Source: Pseudomonadota bacterium | GTDB lineage: Bacteria > Pseudomonadota > Alphaproteobacteria > Acetobacterales > Acetobacteraceae | Direction: 5' to 3' | DNA length: 9,761 nucleotides | NCBI GenBank assembly: GCA_021845835.1 | Contig: JAJZVE010000125.1 | Span: 1 to 9,761, forward strand | Shown: in pieces, positions 1-6,575 of the stretch | Position numbering within the stretch: the first letter of the stretch is position 1 | Layout of the letters: the number at the start of each line of letters is the position of its first letter | The notes under the pieces: generated by a model | Told to the model about the DNA's origin: nothing | What the model saw: the letters and a program-made list of their open reading frames with translations, nothing else | The model's database searches: none | Position numbers and translations under genes: made by a program

Positions 1-462
1 ATGGATGCGCCACCGCTCGGCGCGCAGCACGCGCGCGAACAGGCTGGCCTGGTGGCTCGAGCGGCCGATGCCGGGACGCGGCGCGGGAATCAGGCGGCGG
101 GCGAGCAGATAGAGCAGCCCGAGCAGGCCGCCGGCGACCGCCGTATCGAGCACGAAATTCGCGGTGGCGGCGGGCGGCATCAGCATGGCCGCGGCGGCGA
201 GCATCTTGACGTCGGCACCGCCGATCCAGCGCATCCGCCAGCACAGGAAGGCGAGCACGAAGACCACGATACCGGACAGCAGCCCCCAGAACAGCCGCCC
301 CTCCACCGCGCTGAAGGCCACGGCGACGAACGCCAGCGCCAGCGGGATGAAGTTGGGCACGATGCGGGTGGCGAAATCGCGCACCGACGCGGCGATCAGC
401 AGCAGGAAGCCCGCGGCCAGCAAAGCGTCCGCCGCCAGGGGGAGGAGCCGATCGTGCGCCAT
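1..462 (-). CDS. tadV: TadV/CpaA-type prepilin peptidase (A24 family), C-terminus cut by window edge
   Basis: An open frame runs from ATG at 462 to the left edge without a stop, giving 154 visible residues. A24 aspartyl peptidases sit in the inner membrane and cut the leader from Flp prepilins. Both expected catalytic aspartates are visible: D29 in VRDFATRIVPN (the D-x6-PN form typical of the family) and D84 in IGGADVKML (the GxxDxK motif). Hydrophobic segments lie near residues 8-26, 39-53, 58-75 and about 95-118. Family members are usually about 160-175 residues, so little is missing. The ATG was chosen because the preceding frame shows no conserved sequence and because the decayed copy at 1268 begins at the same place (MSQDRYLP against MAHDRLLP); the ribosome site is weak. 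It lies 105 bp downstream of flp1 in the same direction, the usual flp-tadV order of Tad loci. Further tad genes would be expected to the left of the window (inference). Confidence 0.9.
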   Translation of the reverse strand, partial: MAHDRLLPLAADALLAAGFLLLIAASVRDFATRIVPNFIPLALAFVAVAFSAVEGRLFWGLLSGIVVFVLAFLCWRMRWIGGADVKMLAAAAMLMPPAATANFVLDTAVAGGLLGLLYLLARRLIPAPRPGIGRSSHQASLFARVLRAERWRIH

Positions 463-522
463 GTTGGGTTCGCTTCGTAAGGGCGTTGGGATGGGTGGCC
501 GGCAGGGAAGCAAGGCCGGAGA

Positions 523-557
523 GCCAGCGCGGGCGGCGCGGCCGCGCCCGCGCTGGC
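523..557 (-). promoter_or_regulatory. GC-rich intergenic hairpin between flp1 and tadV
   Basis: A perfect 12-bp inverted repeat (GCCAGCGCGGGC and its complement) encloses an 11-nt GC-rich loop, starting 10 bp after the flp1 stop codon. No U-run follows on the coding strand, so it is not a classic intrinsic terminator. It could be a Rho-linked or partial terminator, or a stabiliser of the flp mRNA 3' end. Such elements are a common way to express a pilin far above the downstream assembly genes. The same structure follows flp2. The function is inferred. Confidence 0.6.
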
Positions 558-567
558 TTCGGAGGCG

Positions 568-762
568 TTAGGTGGCGACGGGGACGGCGTTGACCCCGCT
601 GTCCACCTTGCCGAACAGGGCAGCGAGGTCGCTCGAGAACGTGGTCAGCACGCCGATCAGCGCGACGGCGATCAGGCCGGCGAGCAGACCGTATTCCAGC
701 GCCGTCACGCCGCGGGTGTCGTCGGCGAATTCGCGCCAGGTCTTGGTGAGGCTGTTGATCAT
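568..762 (-). CDS. flp: Flp/Fap-type pilin, copy 1
   Basis: This encodes a 64-residue type IVb prepilin, the structural subunit of Tad pili. The leader is 18 residues ending in TRG. The predicted cleavage is between G18 and V19, followed by VTALEY, with the invariant glutamate (E23, mature residue 5) and tyrosine (Y24) of the Flp motif. A hydrophobic helix follows (about residues 25-42), then a short polar tail ending VPVAT. The start at 762 has a good ribosome site (AAGGGA), and its residues align from the first codon with copy 2. A longer open frame reaching 858 is not conserved as protein and is non-coding leader. It differs from flp2 at only four positions: I2T, A48G, G56A and N58V. The tadV gene follows, and its product should process this pilin. 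It is one of three intact pilin genes here. Confidence 0.95.
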   Translation of the reverse strand: MINSLTKTWREFADDTRGVTALEYGLLAGLIAVALIGVLTTFSSDLAALFGKVDSGVNAVPVAT

Positions 763-899
763 GACCGATCCCTTGGGAAGAGTATTGCAGGATGCCGCGC
801 GTTGTTGGTCTGTTGGCTCTGGTGATGTGGTCACGCGCAGGCACGAGCAGAGCACCACAGGCGCGGTTGCAAAGGCGTTTCATGGTGCTGGGCTTTTTT
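763..899 (-). repeat. Duplicated flp leader, copy 1
   Basis: The 137 bp upstream of flp1 align closely with the 135 bp upstream of flp2 (1568-1702). Shared blocks include GCAGGATGCCGCGCG, GCACGAGCAGAGCACCAC and CGGTTGCAAAGG (plus-strand text), and both copies end at a six-T run (894-899 here). The long open frame through it is not conserved as protein. It probably carries the promoter and 5' untranslated region of flp. I could not place a convincing -35/-10 or sigma-54 site. Sequence further upstream, to 1023, shows no recognisable gene. Confidence 0.65.
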
Positions 900-1023
900 G
901 CGGGCAGCGAGTGGTCGGCCCGGACCGCGCTGCAAGCAGGAGAGAACGATGGAAAGGCGCGTAGGCCGATTGCTCGCGCCAGGCGTGCGCGCTGGTGACG
1001 CCCCCCGCGACCGGGAGAGAGAG

Positions 1024-1268
1024 TCACCCCGTTCGCGCGTGGGCAGCCGCCGCGGCGGTAATGGTGACGGTCTTGCCGATGTCGGCCTCGACCCGACCGA
1101 ACAGGGCCGACACATCGCCCGAGAACGCGCTCAGTACGGCGAACAGGGCAGATGTAGAGTTCTGCACGATGTGGCTCGCAGAATCGTGCGCCGACGTGGC
1201 GATCAGCAGCAGGAAGACCGCGGCAAGCAATGCGTCCGCTGTCAGGGGAGGTACCGATCTTGCGACAT
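1024..1268 (-). pseudogene. Chimeric relic: frameshifted tadV start fused in frame to a flp 3' end
   Basis: From ATG at 1268 the sequence begins MSQDRYLP, matching tadV (MAHDRLLP), then stops at 1244-1242. Relative to intact tadV one C is missing from the run after CTC (CTCCCCTGAC here, CTCCCCCTGG in tadV). In the shifted frame the match to TadV resumes: TADALLAAVFLLLIATSAHD against AADALLAAGFLLLIAASVRD, on through IVQN (IVPN in TadV). After about 20 bp of junction (1157-1138) the same frame turns into a Flp C-terminus: VLSAFSGDVSALFGRVE against VLTTFSSDLAALFGKVD. It ends at a TGA (1026-1024). It retains one of the two catalytic aspartates and lacks both the rest of the peptidase and the pilin cleavage site. 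It sits downstream of flp2 where an intact tadV would be expected. No ATG or GTG in the second frame lies just before the TadV-like part. The alternative is a small expressed membrane peptide started at CTG or TTG. Confidence 0.75.
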
Positions 1269-1372
1269 CGGGGGGCGCTTCGTGATGTCGCTTAATCTTT
1301 GGGCCCGCAGGGAGGGAAGGCCGGAGAGCCAGCGCGAGCGGCGCGGCGGTGCCCGCGCTGGCTTCGGTGGTG
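1269..1372 (-). repeat. Duplicated flp-tadV spacer, copy 2
   Basis: This 104-bp stretch between the flp2 stop and the tadV-like start aligns with the 105 bp between flp1 and tadV (463-567). Both contain AAGGCCGGAGAGCCAGCGCG, then a hairpin, then GCTGGCTTCGG (plus-strand text). Its conservation shows that the duplication covered flp, spacer and tadV together. Confidence 0.75.
1328..1362 (-). promoter_or_regulatory. GC-rich intergenic hairpin after flp2
   Basis: This inverted repeat matches the one after flp1. It has 12-bp arms with a single non-Watson-Crick position (G opposite T on the coding strand), starting 11 bp after the flp2 stop. The arms were kept while the loop sequence diverged between copies, which suggests the structure matters. 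It shows no U-run. The same roles as for the copy-1 hairpin are possible. Confidence 0.55.
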
Positions 1373-1567
1373 TCAGGTGGCGACGGGGACGGCGACGACC
1401 GCACTGTCCACCTTGCCGAACAGGCCGGCGAGGTCGCTCGAGAACGTGGTCAGTACGCCGATCAGCGCGACGGCGATCAGGCCGGCGAGTAGACCGTATT
1501 CCAGCGCCGTCACGCCGCGGGTGTCGTCGGCGAATTCGCGCCAAGTCTTGGTGAGGCTGTTGGTCAT
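1373..1567 (-). CDS. flp: Flp/Fap-type pilin, copy 2
   Basis: This 64-residue type IVb prepilin is identical to flp1 at 60 of 64 positions. The leader ends TRG, with predicted cleavage G18/V19, then VTALEY carrying E23 and Y24, a hydrophobic helix, and the tail VDSAVVAVPVAT. The start at 1567 is preceded by AGGGGA at good spacing. The frame remains open upstream to 1837, but that extension falls in the non-coding leader shared with flp1 and does not look like a pilin leader. It is followed by the duplicated hairpin spacer and the decayed tadV-flp chimera, so its processing would depend on the intact tadV further downstream. Differences from flp1 lie at residue 2 and in the C-terminal, probably exposed, part. 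The pilin core and leader are unchanged, which suggests recent duplication, gene conversion or purifying selection. Confidence 0.95.
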   Translation of the reverse strand: MTNSLTKTWREFADDTRGVTALEYGLLAGLIAVALIGVLTTFSSDLAGLFGKVDSAVVAVPVAT

Positions 1568-1702
1568 AACTGATCCCCTAGGAGAGTGTTGCAGGATGCC
1601 GCGCGTCGTTCGTCCGTTGGCTGTAGTGTCATCGCCACGCGCATGCACGAGCAGAGCACCACCGACGCGGTTGCAAAGGTATTGCACGCTGGGAAGTTTT
1701 TT
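1568..1702 (-). repeat. Duplicated flp leader, copy 2
   Basis: This 135-bp region upstream of flp2 aligns with 763-899 upstream of flp1 and ends at the equivalent six-T run (1697-1702). It probably holds the flp2 promoter and 5' untranslated region. Beyond the run the two copies lose similarity, which marks one edge of the duplicated unit. Confidence 0.65.
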
Positions 1703-1893
1703 CGTACTGACCACGTGCTGGAGCATGCGGACATCCTGCGCCGCGCGAGATCGCTCTGAACCGGCGCGGCGTGCCGCATTCGGGACACAGCAAATCGAAG
1801 CAAGGGTGCTAGGCATGGCTGACCGCTCATACGGCACTTGCGTGGCAGATAATGGTTCAATCTGACGAAGCGGCGACTACGGTGGCCCTGTGG
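1703..1893. other. Intergenic stretch between flp2 leader and flp3, no gene seen
   Basis: Together with the flp2 leader this forms a 326-bp gap without a gene. The open frames through it have no recognisable family features and are not conserved around the other pilin copies. I see no strong terminator after flp3 and no tRNA-like fold. The composition is somewhat less GC-rich than the surrounding genes. Confidence 0.5.
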
Positions 1894-2106
1894 TCAGTCG
1901 CCAGGTGGGGAGCTAGTACTGCCGCCGACTGCGTTGATTCTTATAGAAACATTATTGAATAGATCTCGCACGTCGCTCCCAAACGTCGGAAGAACCCCGA
2001 TCAGGGAAGCGGCGACAATGGCAGCCAGAAGGCCATACTCAAGCGCCGTTACACCGCGCCGGTCAGGGCTTATCTCGCGGAGCAAAGGGGGCAGGTACTG
2101 GCGCAT
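1894..2106 (-). CDS. Divergent Flp/Fap-type pilin, copy 3
   Basis: This is a 70-residue type IVb prepilin. The leader is again exactly 18 residues (ending DRRG), followed by the motif [11 protein letters not shown] with E23 and Y24 in the same positions as flp1 and flp2. A hydrophobic helix (about 25-42) and the segment [16 protein letters not shown] align with VLTTFSSDLAALFGKV. The C-terminus is longer and ends [10 protein letters not shown], a Ser/Thr/Pro-rich tail missing from the other two. The start at 2106 was chosen because GGGA lies 8 nt upstream and the leader length then matches. An ATG at 2115 would add three residues. Composition is less GC-rich than flp1 and flp2, and the leader and spacer repeats are absent, so this is an older paralogue or separately acquired. 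It could be a minor pilin or an alternative major subunit. Confidence 0.88.
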   Translation of the reverse strand: MRQYLPPLLREISPDRRGVTALEYGLLAAIVAASLIGVLPTFGSDVRDLFNNVSIRINAVGGSTSSPPGD

Positions 2107-2320
2107 CAAGAGCATCCCGCGGGAGAATTTTGCGATATCTGGCTCGAACCCATCTACGGCTGACAGCACGGGCCAGCTCCAAAGGAACGGTCATCCATTG
2201 CTTCTTACAATCTGGTTTCAGGACCCGGCCTGCCGTCCCGGTATGTGTGGTCAGGCTTGCAACACTTTTGATAGCGCCCGTGCGCTAGGTCTGACAGGAC
2301 CATTCGGACCGGAGAGCGCC
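2107..2320. promoter_or_regulatory. Divergent intergenic region between flp3 and the GT2 gene
   Basis: These 214 bp separate genes read in opposite directions, so promoters for both should lie here. A short inverted repeat, TAGCGC-ccgt-GCGCTA, occurs at 2272-2287, 33 bp before the GT2 start codon. It could be an operator half-site pair or a small hairpin in the leader. No -10/-35 pair is convincing by eye. The region is AT-richer than the flanks. Confidence 0.45.
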
Positions 2321-3103
2321 ATGCTGGCAGGAAACCGCATTGCCGTCGTGCTGCCCGCCTACAACGCAGCCAAGACGTTGCGACGCACCTACGATGAGAT
2401 TCCGAAGGATATCGTTGATGACATTATACTGACCGACGATGCCTCGGGCGACAACACCGTGACGGTTGCGCGCCGGCTGGGAATCTTCACCCTGCGCCAC
2501 GACCAGAACCGCGGCTACGGCGCCAACCAGAAGACCTGCTATGCTGCGGCGCTGGCGCGCGGGGCGGATATCGTGGTGATGCTGCACCCTGATTACCAGT
2601 ACTCGCCGCGCCTGGTCACCGCGATGGCCTCGATGATTGCCTCCGGCCATTACGATGTGGTGCTGGGGTCGCGCATCCTGGGCGGCGGCGCGCTGAAGGG
2701 CGGCATGCCGCTCTATAAGTACGTGTTCAACCGCATGCTGACGGCTGCGCAGAATCTTCTCGTCGGGCAGAAACTGTCAGAATACCACACCGGCTACCGG
2801 GCCTGGAGCCGCACGGTCCTGGAGCGACTGCCGCTGCTCAATTGCTCCGACGATTTTGTGTTCGATAACCAGATGCTGACCCAGGCGATCCATTGCGGAT
2901 TCAACATCGGCGAGGTGTCCTGCCCGACGCGCTACTTCGCCGAGGCCTCCTCGATCAATTTCTCCCGCAGCCTCACCTATGGGCTCGGTGTGCTCGGCAC
3001 CGCGGCGACCTTCCGCGCAGCAAAACTGGGCCTGGCCCGCCCGGCACTGTTCGCCGACAGCGGTCGGGAAAGGCTGCGCCCCGGCATCGCGCGGGTGGCA
3101 TGA
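2321..3103 (+). CDS. Family 2 glycosyltransferase, dolichol-phosphate-sugar-synthase-like
   Basis: This encodes a 260-residue GT-A fold enzyme. Visible motifs in order are: [12 protein letters not shown] (9-20, nucleotide-sugar binding strand), [11 protein letters not shown] (36-46, first acidic pair D39-D40), RGYGANQKT (64-72), HPDYQYSP (89-96, equivalent of the DxD/DADxQ metal site, with D91), LGSR (115-118) and EYHTGYRAW (154-162, acceptor side). There is no C-terminal pair of membrane helices as in GtrB or ArnC, so it resembles the soluble DPM1/DPG-synthase subgroup, which transfers sugar to a polyprenyl phosphate. Sugar and acceptor are not known from sequence. The ATG at 2321 has GGAGA 5 nt upstream and leads straight into the first beta strand. 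The open frame extending back to 1934 lies over flp3 antisense and is not part of the protein. The stop overlaps the next start as ATGA. Confidence 0.88.
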   Translation: MLAGNRIAVVLPAYNAAKTLRRTYDEIPKDIVDDIILTDDASGDNTVTVARRLGIFTLRHDQNRGYGANQKTCYAAALARGADIVVMLHPDYQYSPRLVTAMASMIASGHYDVVLGSRILGGGALKGGMPLYKYVFNRMLTAAQNLLVGQKLSEYHTGYRAWSRTVLERLPLLNCSDDFVFDNQMLTQAIHCGFNIGEVSCPTRYFAEASSINFSRSLTYGLGVLGTAATFRAAKLGLARPALFADSGRERLRPGIARVA

Positions 3104-3837
3104 GCGCCGAGGGTATCGGCGCGCGGCTCGCAGCGCCGCCCGCCGGCGGCGGCTGGCGTGGCGGCCGACTGTTGATCCTGGGCCTGCCGCTGGTCGTCGG
3201 CACCTTTTTCGCTCTGCCACACCTGTTCGATGACGGGTTGCAGCAGCAGGCCCTGGGCTTGCTGCGCGTGGCGCGCGGTCACGGTGGGGCCGGGCTGGTG
3301 ATCGTGTTCCTGGCGCAGATCGTGATCGCGGCGAGCGGCGTGCTGCCGGCCTCCTTGCTCGGCATCGCCGCTGGAGCGCTGTATGGCGTGGCCGTGGGGT
3401 TCGCGGTGGCCGCCGGCGGCACGCTGGCCGGCGCAGTGCTCGCCTTCGGCCTGGCGCGCTCGCTGCTGCGGCCCCTCGTCGCACGGCTGTTGTCGCGCCG
3501 GCCGCGTCTCAACCGTCTGGATTCGGTCCTGGCGGAGGACGGATGGAAGCTCGTGTTCCTGCTCCGCATCTCCCCGGTGATGCCGTTCGCGGTGACAAGC
3601 TACGCGCTCGGCCTGTCGGCGGTGCGGTTCCGCCCCTATCTGCTCGGCACGATCGCCTCGTTGCTGCCGCTCCTGGCCTTCGTGGTGATGGGCCGCATGG
3701 CGGGTTTCGGGGCCACCCAGATGCACTCGGGCAACCCGGTGCAGTGGGCGGGGCTGGCAATCGGTGGCGCGGCCACGCTGGGGCTGGCGTGGTATGTGAT
3801 GCGGGTGCTGCGGCGGGGCCTCGCTGCCGCGGAGTGA
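3100..3837 (+). CDS. VTT-domain (DedA/TVP38/TMEM64-like) inner-membrane protein
   Basis: This is a 245-residue polytopic protein starting at an ATG that overlaps the GT2 stop by ATGA, so the two are probably translated together. Predicted membrane segments are about 24-43, 64-90, 92-119 (the last two perhaps including re-entrant parts), 150-170, 183-205 and 221-238. Hallmarks of the VTT family are visible: GALYG at 92-96, and [10 protein letters not shown] at 154-163 with R156, P159 and P162, followed by ALGLSAVRF at 169-177. Some DedA proteins are known to recycle undecaprenyl phosphate across the membrane, and related TMEM64/TVP38 proteins act on lipids. A carrier-lipid role alongside the GT2 enzyme is therefore reasonable but inferred. 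Length and motifs are intact. It ends facing the convergent GT87 cluster. Confidence 0.85.
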   Translation: MSAEGIGARLAAPPAGGGWRGGRLLILGLPLVVGTFFALPHLFDDGLQQQALGLLRVARGHGGAGLVIVFLAQIVIAASGVLPASLLGIAAGALYGVAVGFAVAAGGTLAGAVLAFGLARSLLRPLVARLLSRRPRLNRLDSVLAEDGWKLVFLLRISPVMPFAVTSYALGLSAVRFRPYLLGTIASLLPLLAFVVMGRMAGFGATQMHSGNPVQWAGLAIGGAATLGLAWYVMRVLRRGLAAAE

Positions 3838-3963
3838 TGGCGGCTGTCCGGTCGGCGACAGCCTGGCACGGGGTATCGGGCCACGCCCCGCGGACCCGCT
3901 CCGGCCCCGCATTGACCGATAGCCACGGACTGAGAGTTGGTCGCCACCACGGCAGGTAGCCTG
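3838..3963. terminator. Convergent intergenic region with short hairpins
   Basis: Two transcription units meet here. A 7-bp inverted repeat, GGCTGTC with GACAGCC (3842-3863), begins 5 bp after the VTT gene stop. A second, AGGTAG-CCTG-CTACCT (3954-3969), spans the stop codon of the GT87 gene on the other strand. Neither has a T-run, so intrinsic termination is not certain. Positions suggest they act as bidirectional transcript ends. Confidence 0.4.
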
Positions 3964-5241
3964 CTACCTCGCCGGTTGCGCCCCCGGCTCGACCCGCCCA
4001 CCGCTCCCGTCTGCGACCCCGCCCCGTAGCAGTGCGCGTCGGACGAGCACCACGAACAGCAGTGGTAACACGAAGCCGCTCCAGGGGATCGGGCCACGCG
4101 AGACCACCATCGCGAGCGGCAGGAGCACGGTTCCGATCACTACCAGGATCTCGGTGAGAGTGAACGCCTCCCGCGCCTCCAGCCGCTCCTGCACCAACTC
4201 GATCACCGCGTTGGTCACGAGCGGTAGGTCATAGATAAAAGCATAGGGTGTCGCAAGGAACGTGCCCGCCTGCAGCGTTGCCGCGGTCAGGCGCGAAGTG
4301 CCGCCGCGCCGCCAGCACAGGAACACCGCCGCCGCGGCCGCAATGCTCGCCCCGATCTGGGCGACCTGCACCGCGACCGGCGCCACGCCCAGCGCGTGCA
4401 GGTTGGCGGCGATCGTCGGCATCTCGTGGTAAAGCTGAGTTTGCTCGCCGACCAGGTGAAACAGGTCCACCATGGCCCTCACCCACTGCGTCCACATGGA
4501 CCAGCCGAACGCCGCAGCGCTGGCCGCGATGCTCGCCAGCACGGTCATAGCCGCGGCGGCGATTGCCCGCCACTGGCGCGCGGCGAGCAGCGCTACCGGG
4601 ATCAGGATCCCAAGCTGCGGTTTGCAGGAGAGCAGTCCGAACAGGATCCCCGCCAGGATCGGTCGCCGGTCCAGCAGGCGACAGCCGCCGATAATCAGCG
4701 CGGCGGTGAGGAATCCATTCTGACCCGCCGACACGGTTACTGTCGTGGCCGGTGCGAGCAGTGTCAGCAGTACGATCGTTCGCCGCCAGGTTCCGTGGCC
4801 GACAACCGCGAGGTAACAGGCGAGCGTAGTCAGCACCCAGATCACATACGAGGTGTTACGCGGCAAGAGCGCCAGCGGCCAGATCACCAGCAGGAAGGAC
4901 GGCGGGTAGGCAAACGGGTAGTTTTTCTTGAACGCCGGGTCCTGCGCATGGAGAAACAACCTTACGGCAGCCGGATTGTAGATCGTTAACGGATGCGCCA
5001 CGGCGTGGGTCATCGCCGACCAGCCCCACAGCGCGAAGAAGTCGTTCAGAGCCTGTGTTCCGGTCCAGATCCCATGAATCAAATGAACATAGAGCAAGCC
5101 GCTGACGGCGACGACCAGGGCGACAAAGACCGCCGCCAGCATATACGTCCTTTGCTCCGTCGGGTACCAGTACAGGAGGCGGGCTGGACCGCGCGGCGGG
5201 GCGCCCGCGCGGGTGGAAACAAGACGAGCGCCAAAGCTCAT
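3964..5241 (-). CDS. GT87 (DUF2029) membrane glycosyltransferase, third in the array
   Basis: This 425-residue polytopic protein has a first membrane helix at about 33-54. The first external loop contains ALNDFFALWGW (64-74, D67 a candidate catalytic base by analogy with PimE) and LTIYNPAAV (85-93). The GT87 signature YPFAYPPSFLLVIWPLALLP spans 108-127. Later come GGCRLLDRRP, the KPQLG loop and TPYAFIYDLP with Y337-D338. GT-C enzymes of this family take sugar from a polyprenyl-phosphate donor on the periplasmic side. The start at 5241 overlaps the upstream gene stop by ATGA, with GGAG 12 nt before it. The open frame continues upstream to 5367, but that part lies over the upstream gene's coding sequence in another frame and was rejected. 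The acceptor is unknown. Confidence 0.85.
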   Translation of the reverse strand: MSFGARLVSTRAGAPPRGPARLLYWYPTEQRTYMLAAVFVALVVAVSGLLYVHLIHGIWTGTQALNDFFALWGWSAMTHAVAHPLTIYNPAAVRLFLHAQDPAFKKNYPFAYPPSFLLVIWPLALLPRNTSYVIWVLTTLACYLAVVGHGTWRRTIVLLTLLAPATTVTVSAGQNGFLTAALIIGGCRLLDRRPILAGILFGLLSCKPQLGILIPVALLAARQWRAIAAAAMTVLASIAASAAAFGWSMWTQWVRAMVDLFHLVGEQTQLYHEMPTIAANLHALGVAPVAVQVAQIGASIAAAAAVFLCWRRGGTSRLTAATLQAGTFLATPYAFIYDLPLVTNAVIELVQERLEAREAFTLTEILVVIGTVLLPLAMVVSRGPIPWSGFVLPLLFVVLVRRALLRGGVADGSGGRVEPGAQPAR

Positions 5242-6575
5242 GCACCCCGCTCCGGCGGGCATGATTGCCCGGTTGTGATCGCCAGTCGGTCCCAGGGCGA
5301 TTGCAGGACCGGGCGCGCGGGGGGCGCCATCGCACTCTGCACGGGTGCGCGGTCGGCGGCAAAACACCGCCGCACGATCAGCGCAAACAGCAGCGCCAGC
5401 ACAGGACCGCCATACGGCAGGCCGAACGGAGAGAAGAACATCAGATAGGGCAGTAGGATCGCCATAACCAGCACGGCGACCTCCCAGATCCGCAGCGCCA
5501 TCCGAGTGTTACGTGCCTCGATCCAAACCGCCAGCACCGCATAACTGACGATCGGCAGGTCGTAATAGAACGCATAGGGGGTCGTCAGGAATGTCCCCAC
5601 CAGCAGGGCAGCGACCGGCAGCGGGCGGAACCCCCGGCGGAAGCACAGGAACACGACGACCCCGGCCAGGAGCGCGGCAGCCACCTGGCCGGCCTGCGCA
5701 ACCGCGGGCCCCGCGCCAAACAGGCGCAGGGTCGCGGTGACTGTCGGGCTGCCCTCGCTGAAGATCCTGATCGGCGCGACAAACCGTGCCAACTGTGCCA
5801 GCGCCGCCGGCAGCGCCGCCCAGGTTGCCCAGCCGAAGGTCATACCGCTGGCGACCACGCCGGCCAGCACCGTCGCGGTCGCCGCCGCGAAGCCCCGCCA
5901 CTCGCGCGCCGAGACCAGAGCCAGCGGCAGCAGCAGCCCGAACTGCGGCTTGAACGACATCAGCCCGAACAGCATCCCGGCGAGGACAGGGCGTTTGCCC
6001 ATCAGACGGCAGCCGCCGATCATCAAGGCCGCGACCAGCAACGAGGTCTGCGCTGCGAAGAGCGTTACCACGGTCGAGGGCGCGATCAGCACCAGGCCAG
6101 CGATTGGCCGGCCCCAGGGGCGGTGCCAGCACGCCACGTAATATAGCATTAGAGAAGTGCCCAGAAACACCCCATACGCCACAGTGCGCGAAAGCAGGCC
6201 GAGCGGCCAGATAACGAGCAGGAAAGACGGTGGATAGGCGAAGGGAAAGTGCCTGTCGTACCCGCTATCGAGACGGTGCTGGAACGCGTCAAGCGCAGAG
6301 AACTGATAGATTCGCGCTGGAACAGACGATTCCTGAACAAACCTTGCCCACGACCAGCGCAGAAAATGGTTGTCGATAAACGATTTGCTATCGGTCCATA
6401 GATTGTGTGCGATGATCGCATACCCAAGCGCTGCCGCCACGCACAACACTACTGCGAAAAGCCCAACCGTCGGGCCCGTTGCACGAAAGCGCTGCGGGTG
6501 GTTCGCCGCCTCGCACGACGGCTGCCGTACCGGTTGGGGCAGGCGGGTGGGCGTAGCAGCCAGGGCTAGGCGCAT
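5238..6575 (-). CDS. GT87 (DUF2029) membrane glycosyltransferase, second in the array
   Basis: This 445-residue paralogue of the flanking GT87 genes has a cytoplasmic N-terminus of about 35 residues and a first helix at about 36-57. The external loop has SFIDNHFLRWSW (65-76, D68) and ARIYQFSALDAF (87-98). The signature HFPFAYPPSFLLVIWPLGLL starts at 109. GGCRLMGKRP, SFKPQFG and TTPYAFYYDLP (Y338-D339) follow. The C-terminal tail after the last helix is longer than in the others, Pro/Ala/Arg-rich, and its final codons overlap the next gene (ATGA), implying coupled translation. The start at 6575 has only a weak ribosome site (GGAA about 10 nt upstream). It lies 162 bp after the preceding paralogue. 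The shared family motifs are certain; substrate and product cannot be read from sequence. Confidence 0.85.
   Translation of the reverse strand: MRLALAATPTRLPQPVRQPSCEAANHPQRFRATGPTVGLFAVVLCVAAALGYAIIAHNLWTDSKSFIDNHFLRWSWARFVQESSVPARIYQFSALDAFQHRLDSGYDRHFPFAYPPSFLLVIWPLGLLSRTVAYGVFLGTSLMLYYVACWHRPWGRPIAGLVLIAPSTVVTLFAAQTSLLVAALMIGGCRLMGKRPVLAGMLFGLMSFKPQFGLLLPLALVSAREWRGFAAATATVLAGVVASGMTFGWATWAALPAALAQLARFVAPIRIFSEGSPTVTATLRLFGAGPAVAQAGQVAAALLAGVVVFLCFRRGFRPLPVAALLVGTFLTTPYAFYYDLPIVSYAVLAVWIEARNTRMALRIWEVAVLVMAILLPYLMFFSPFGLPYGGPVLALLFALIVRRCFAADRAPVQSAMAPPARPVLQSPWDRLAITTGQSCPPERGA

Noticed and set aside
1..480. Plus-strand open frame of 159 residues
   Set aside because: It is Gln/Glu/Arg/Gly-rich with no domain character and is the antisense shadow of tadV, which shows both catalytic motifs.
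840..870. Possible sigma-54 promoter in the flp leader (coding-strand TGGTGCTCTGCTCGTGC)
   Set aside because: The GG and GC elements are 12 bp apart instead of the required 10, so it does not fit the consensus.
898..1554. Plus-strand open frame of 218 residues
   Set aside because: It is Arg/Gly-rich low-complexity text lying antisense to the flp2 gene and the chimera; no family features.
1934..2320. N-terminal extension of the GT2 open frame
   Set aside because: It runs antisense through flp3 and the divergent promoter region; the ATG at 2321 has a ribosome site and begins the first conserved strand.
2977..3912. Minus-strand open frame of 311 residues across the GT2 and VTT genes
   Set aside because: The protein is Gln/Arg/His-rich and without motifs; both genes on the other strand have clear family signatures.
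5242..5367. 42-residue N-terminal extension of the third GT87 gene
   Set aside because: It overlaps the coding end of the upstream GT87 gene in another frame; the ATGA overlap start matches the coupling seen elsewhere in the window.
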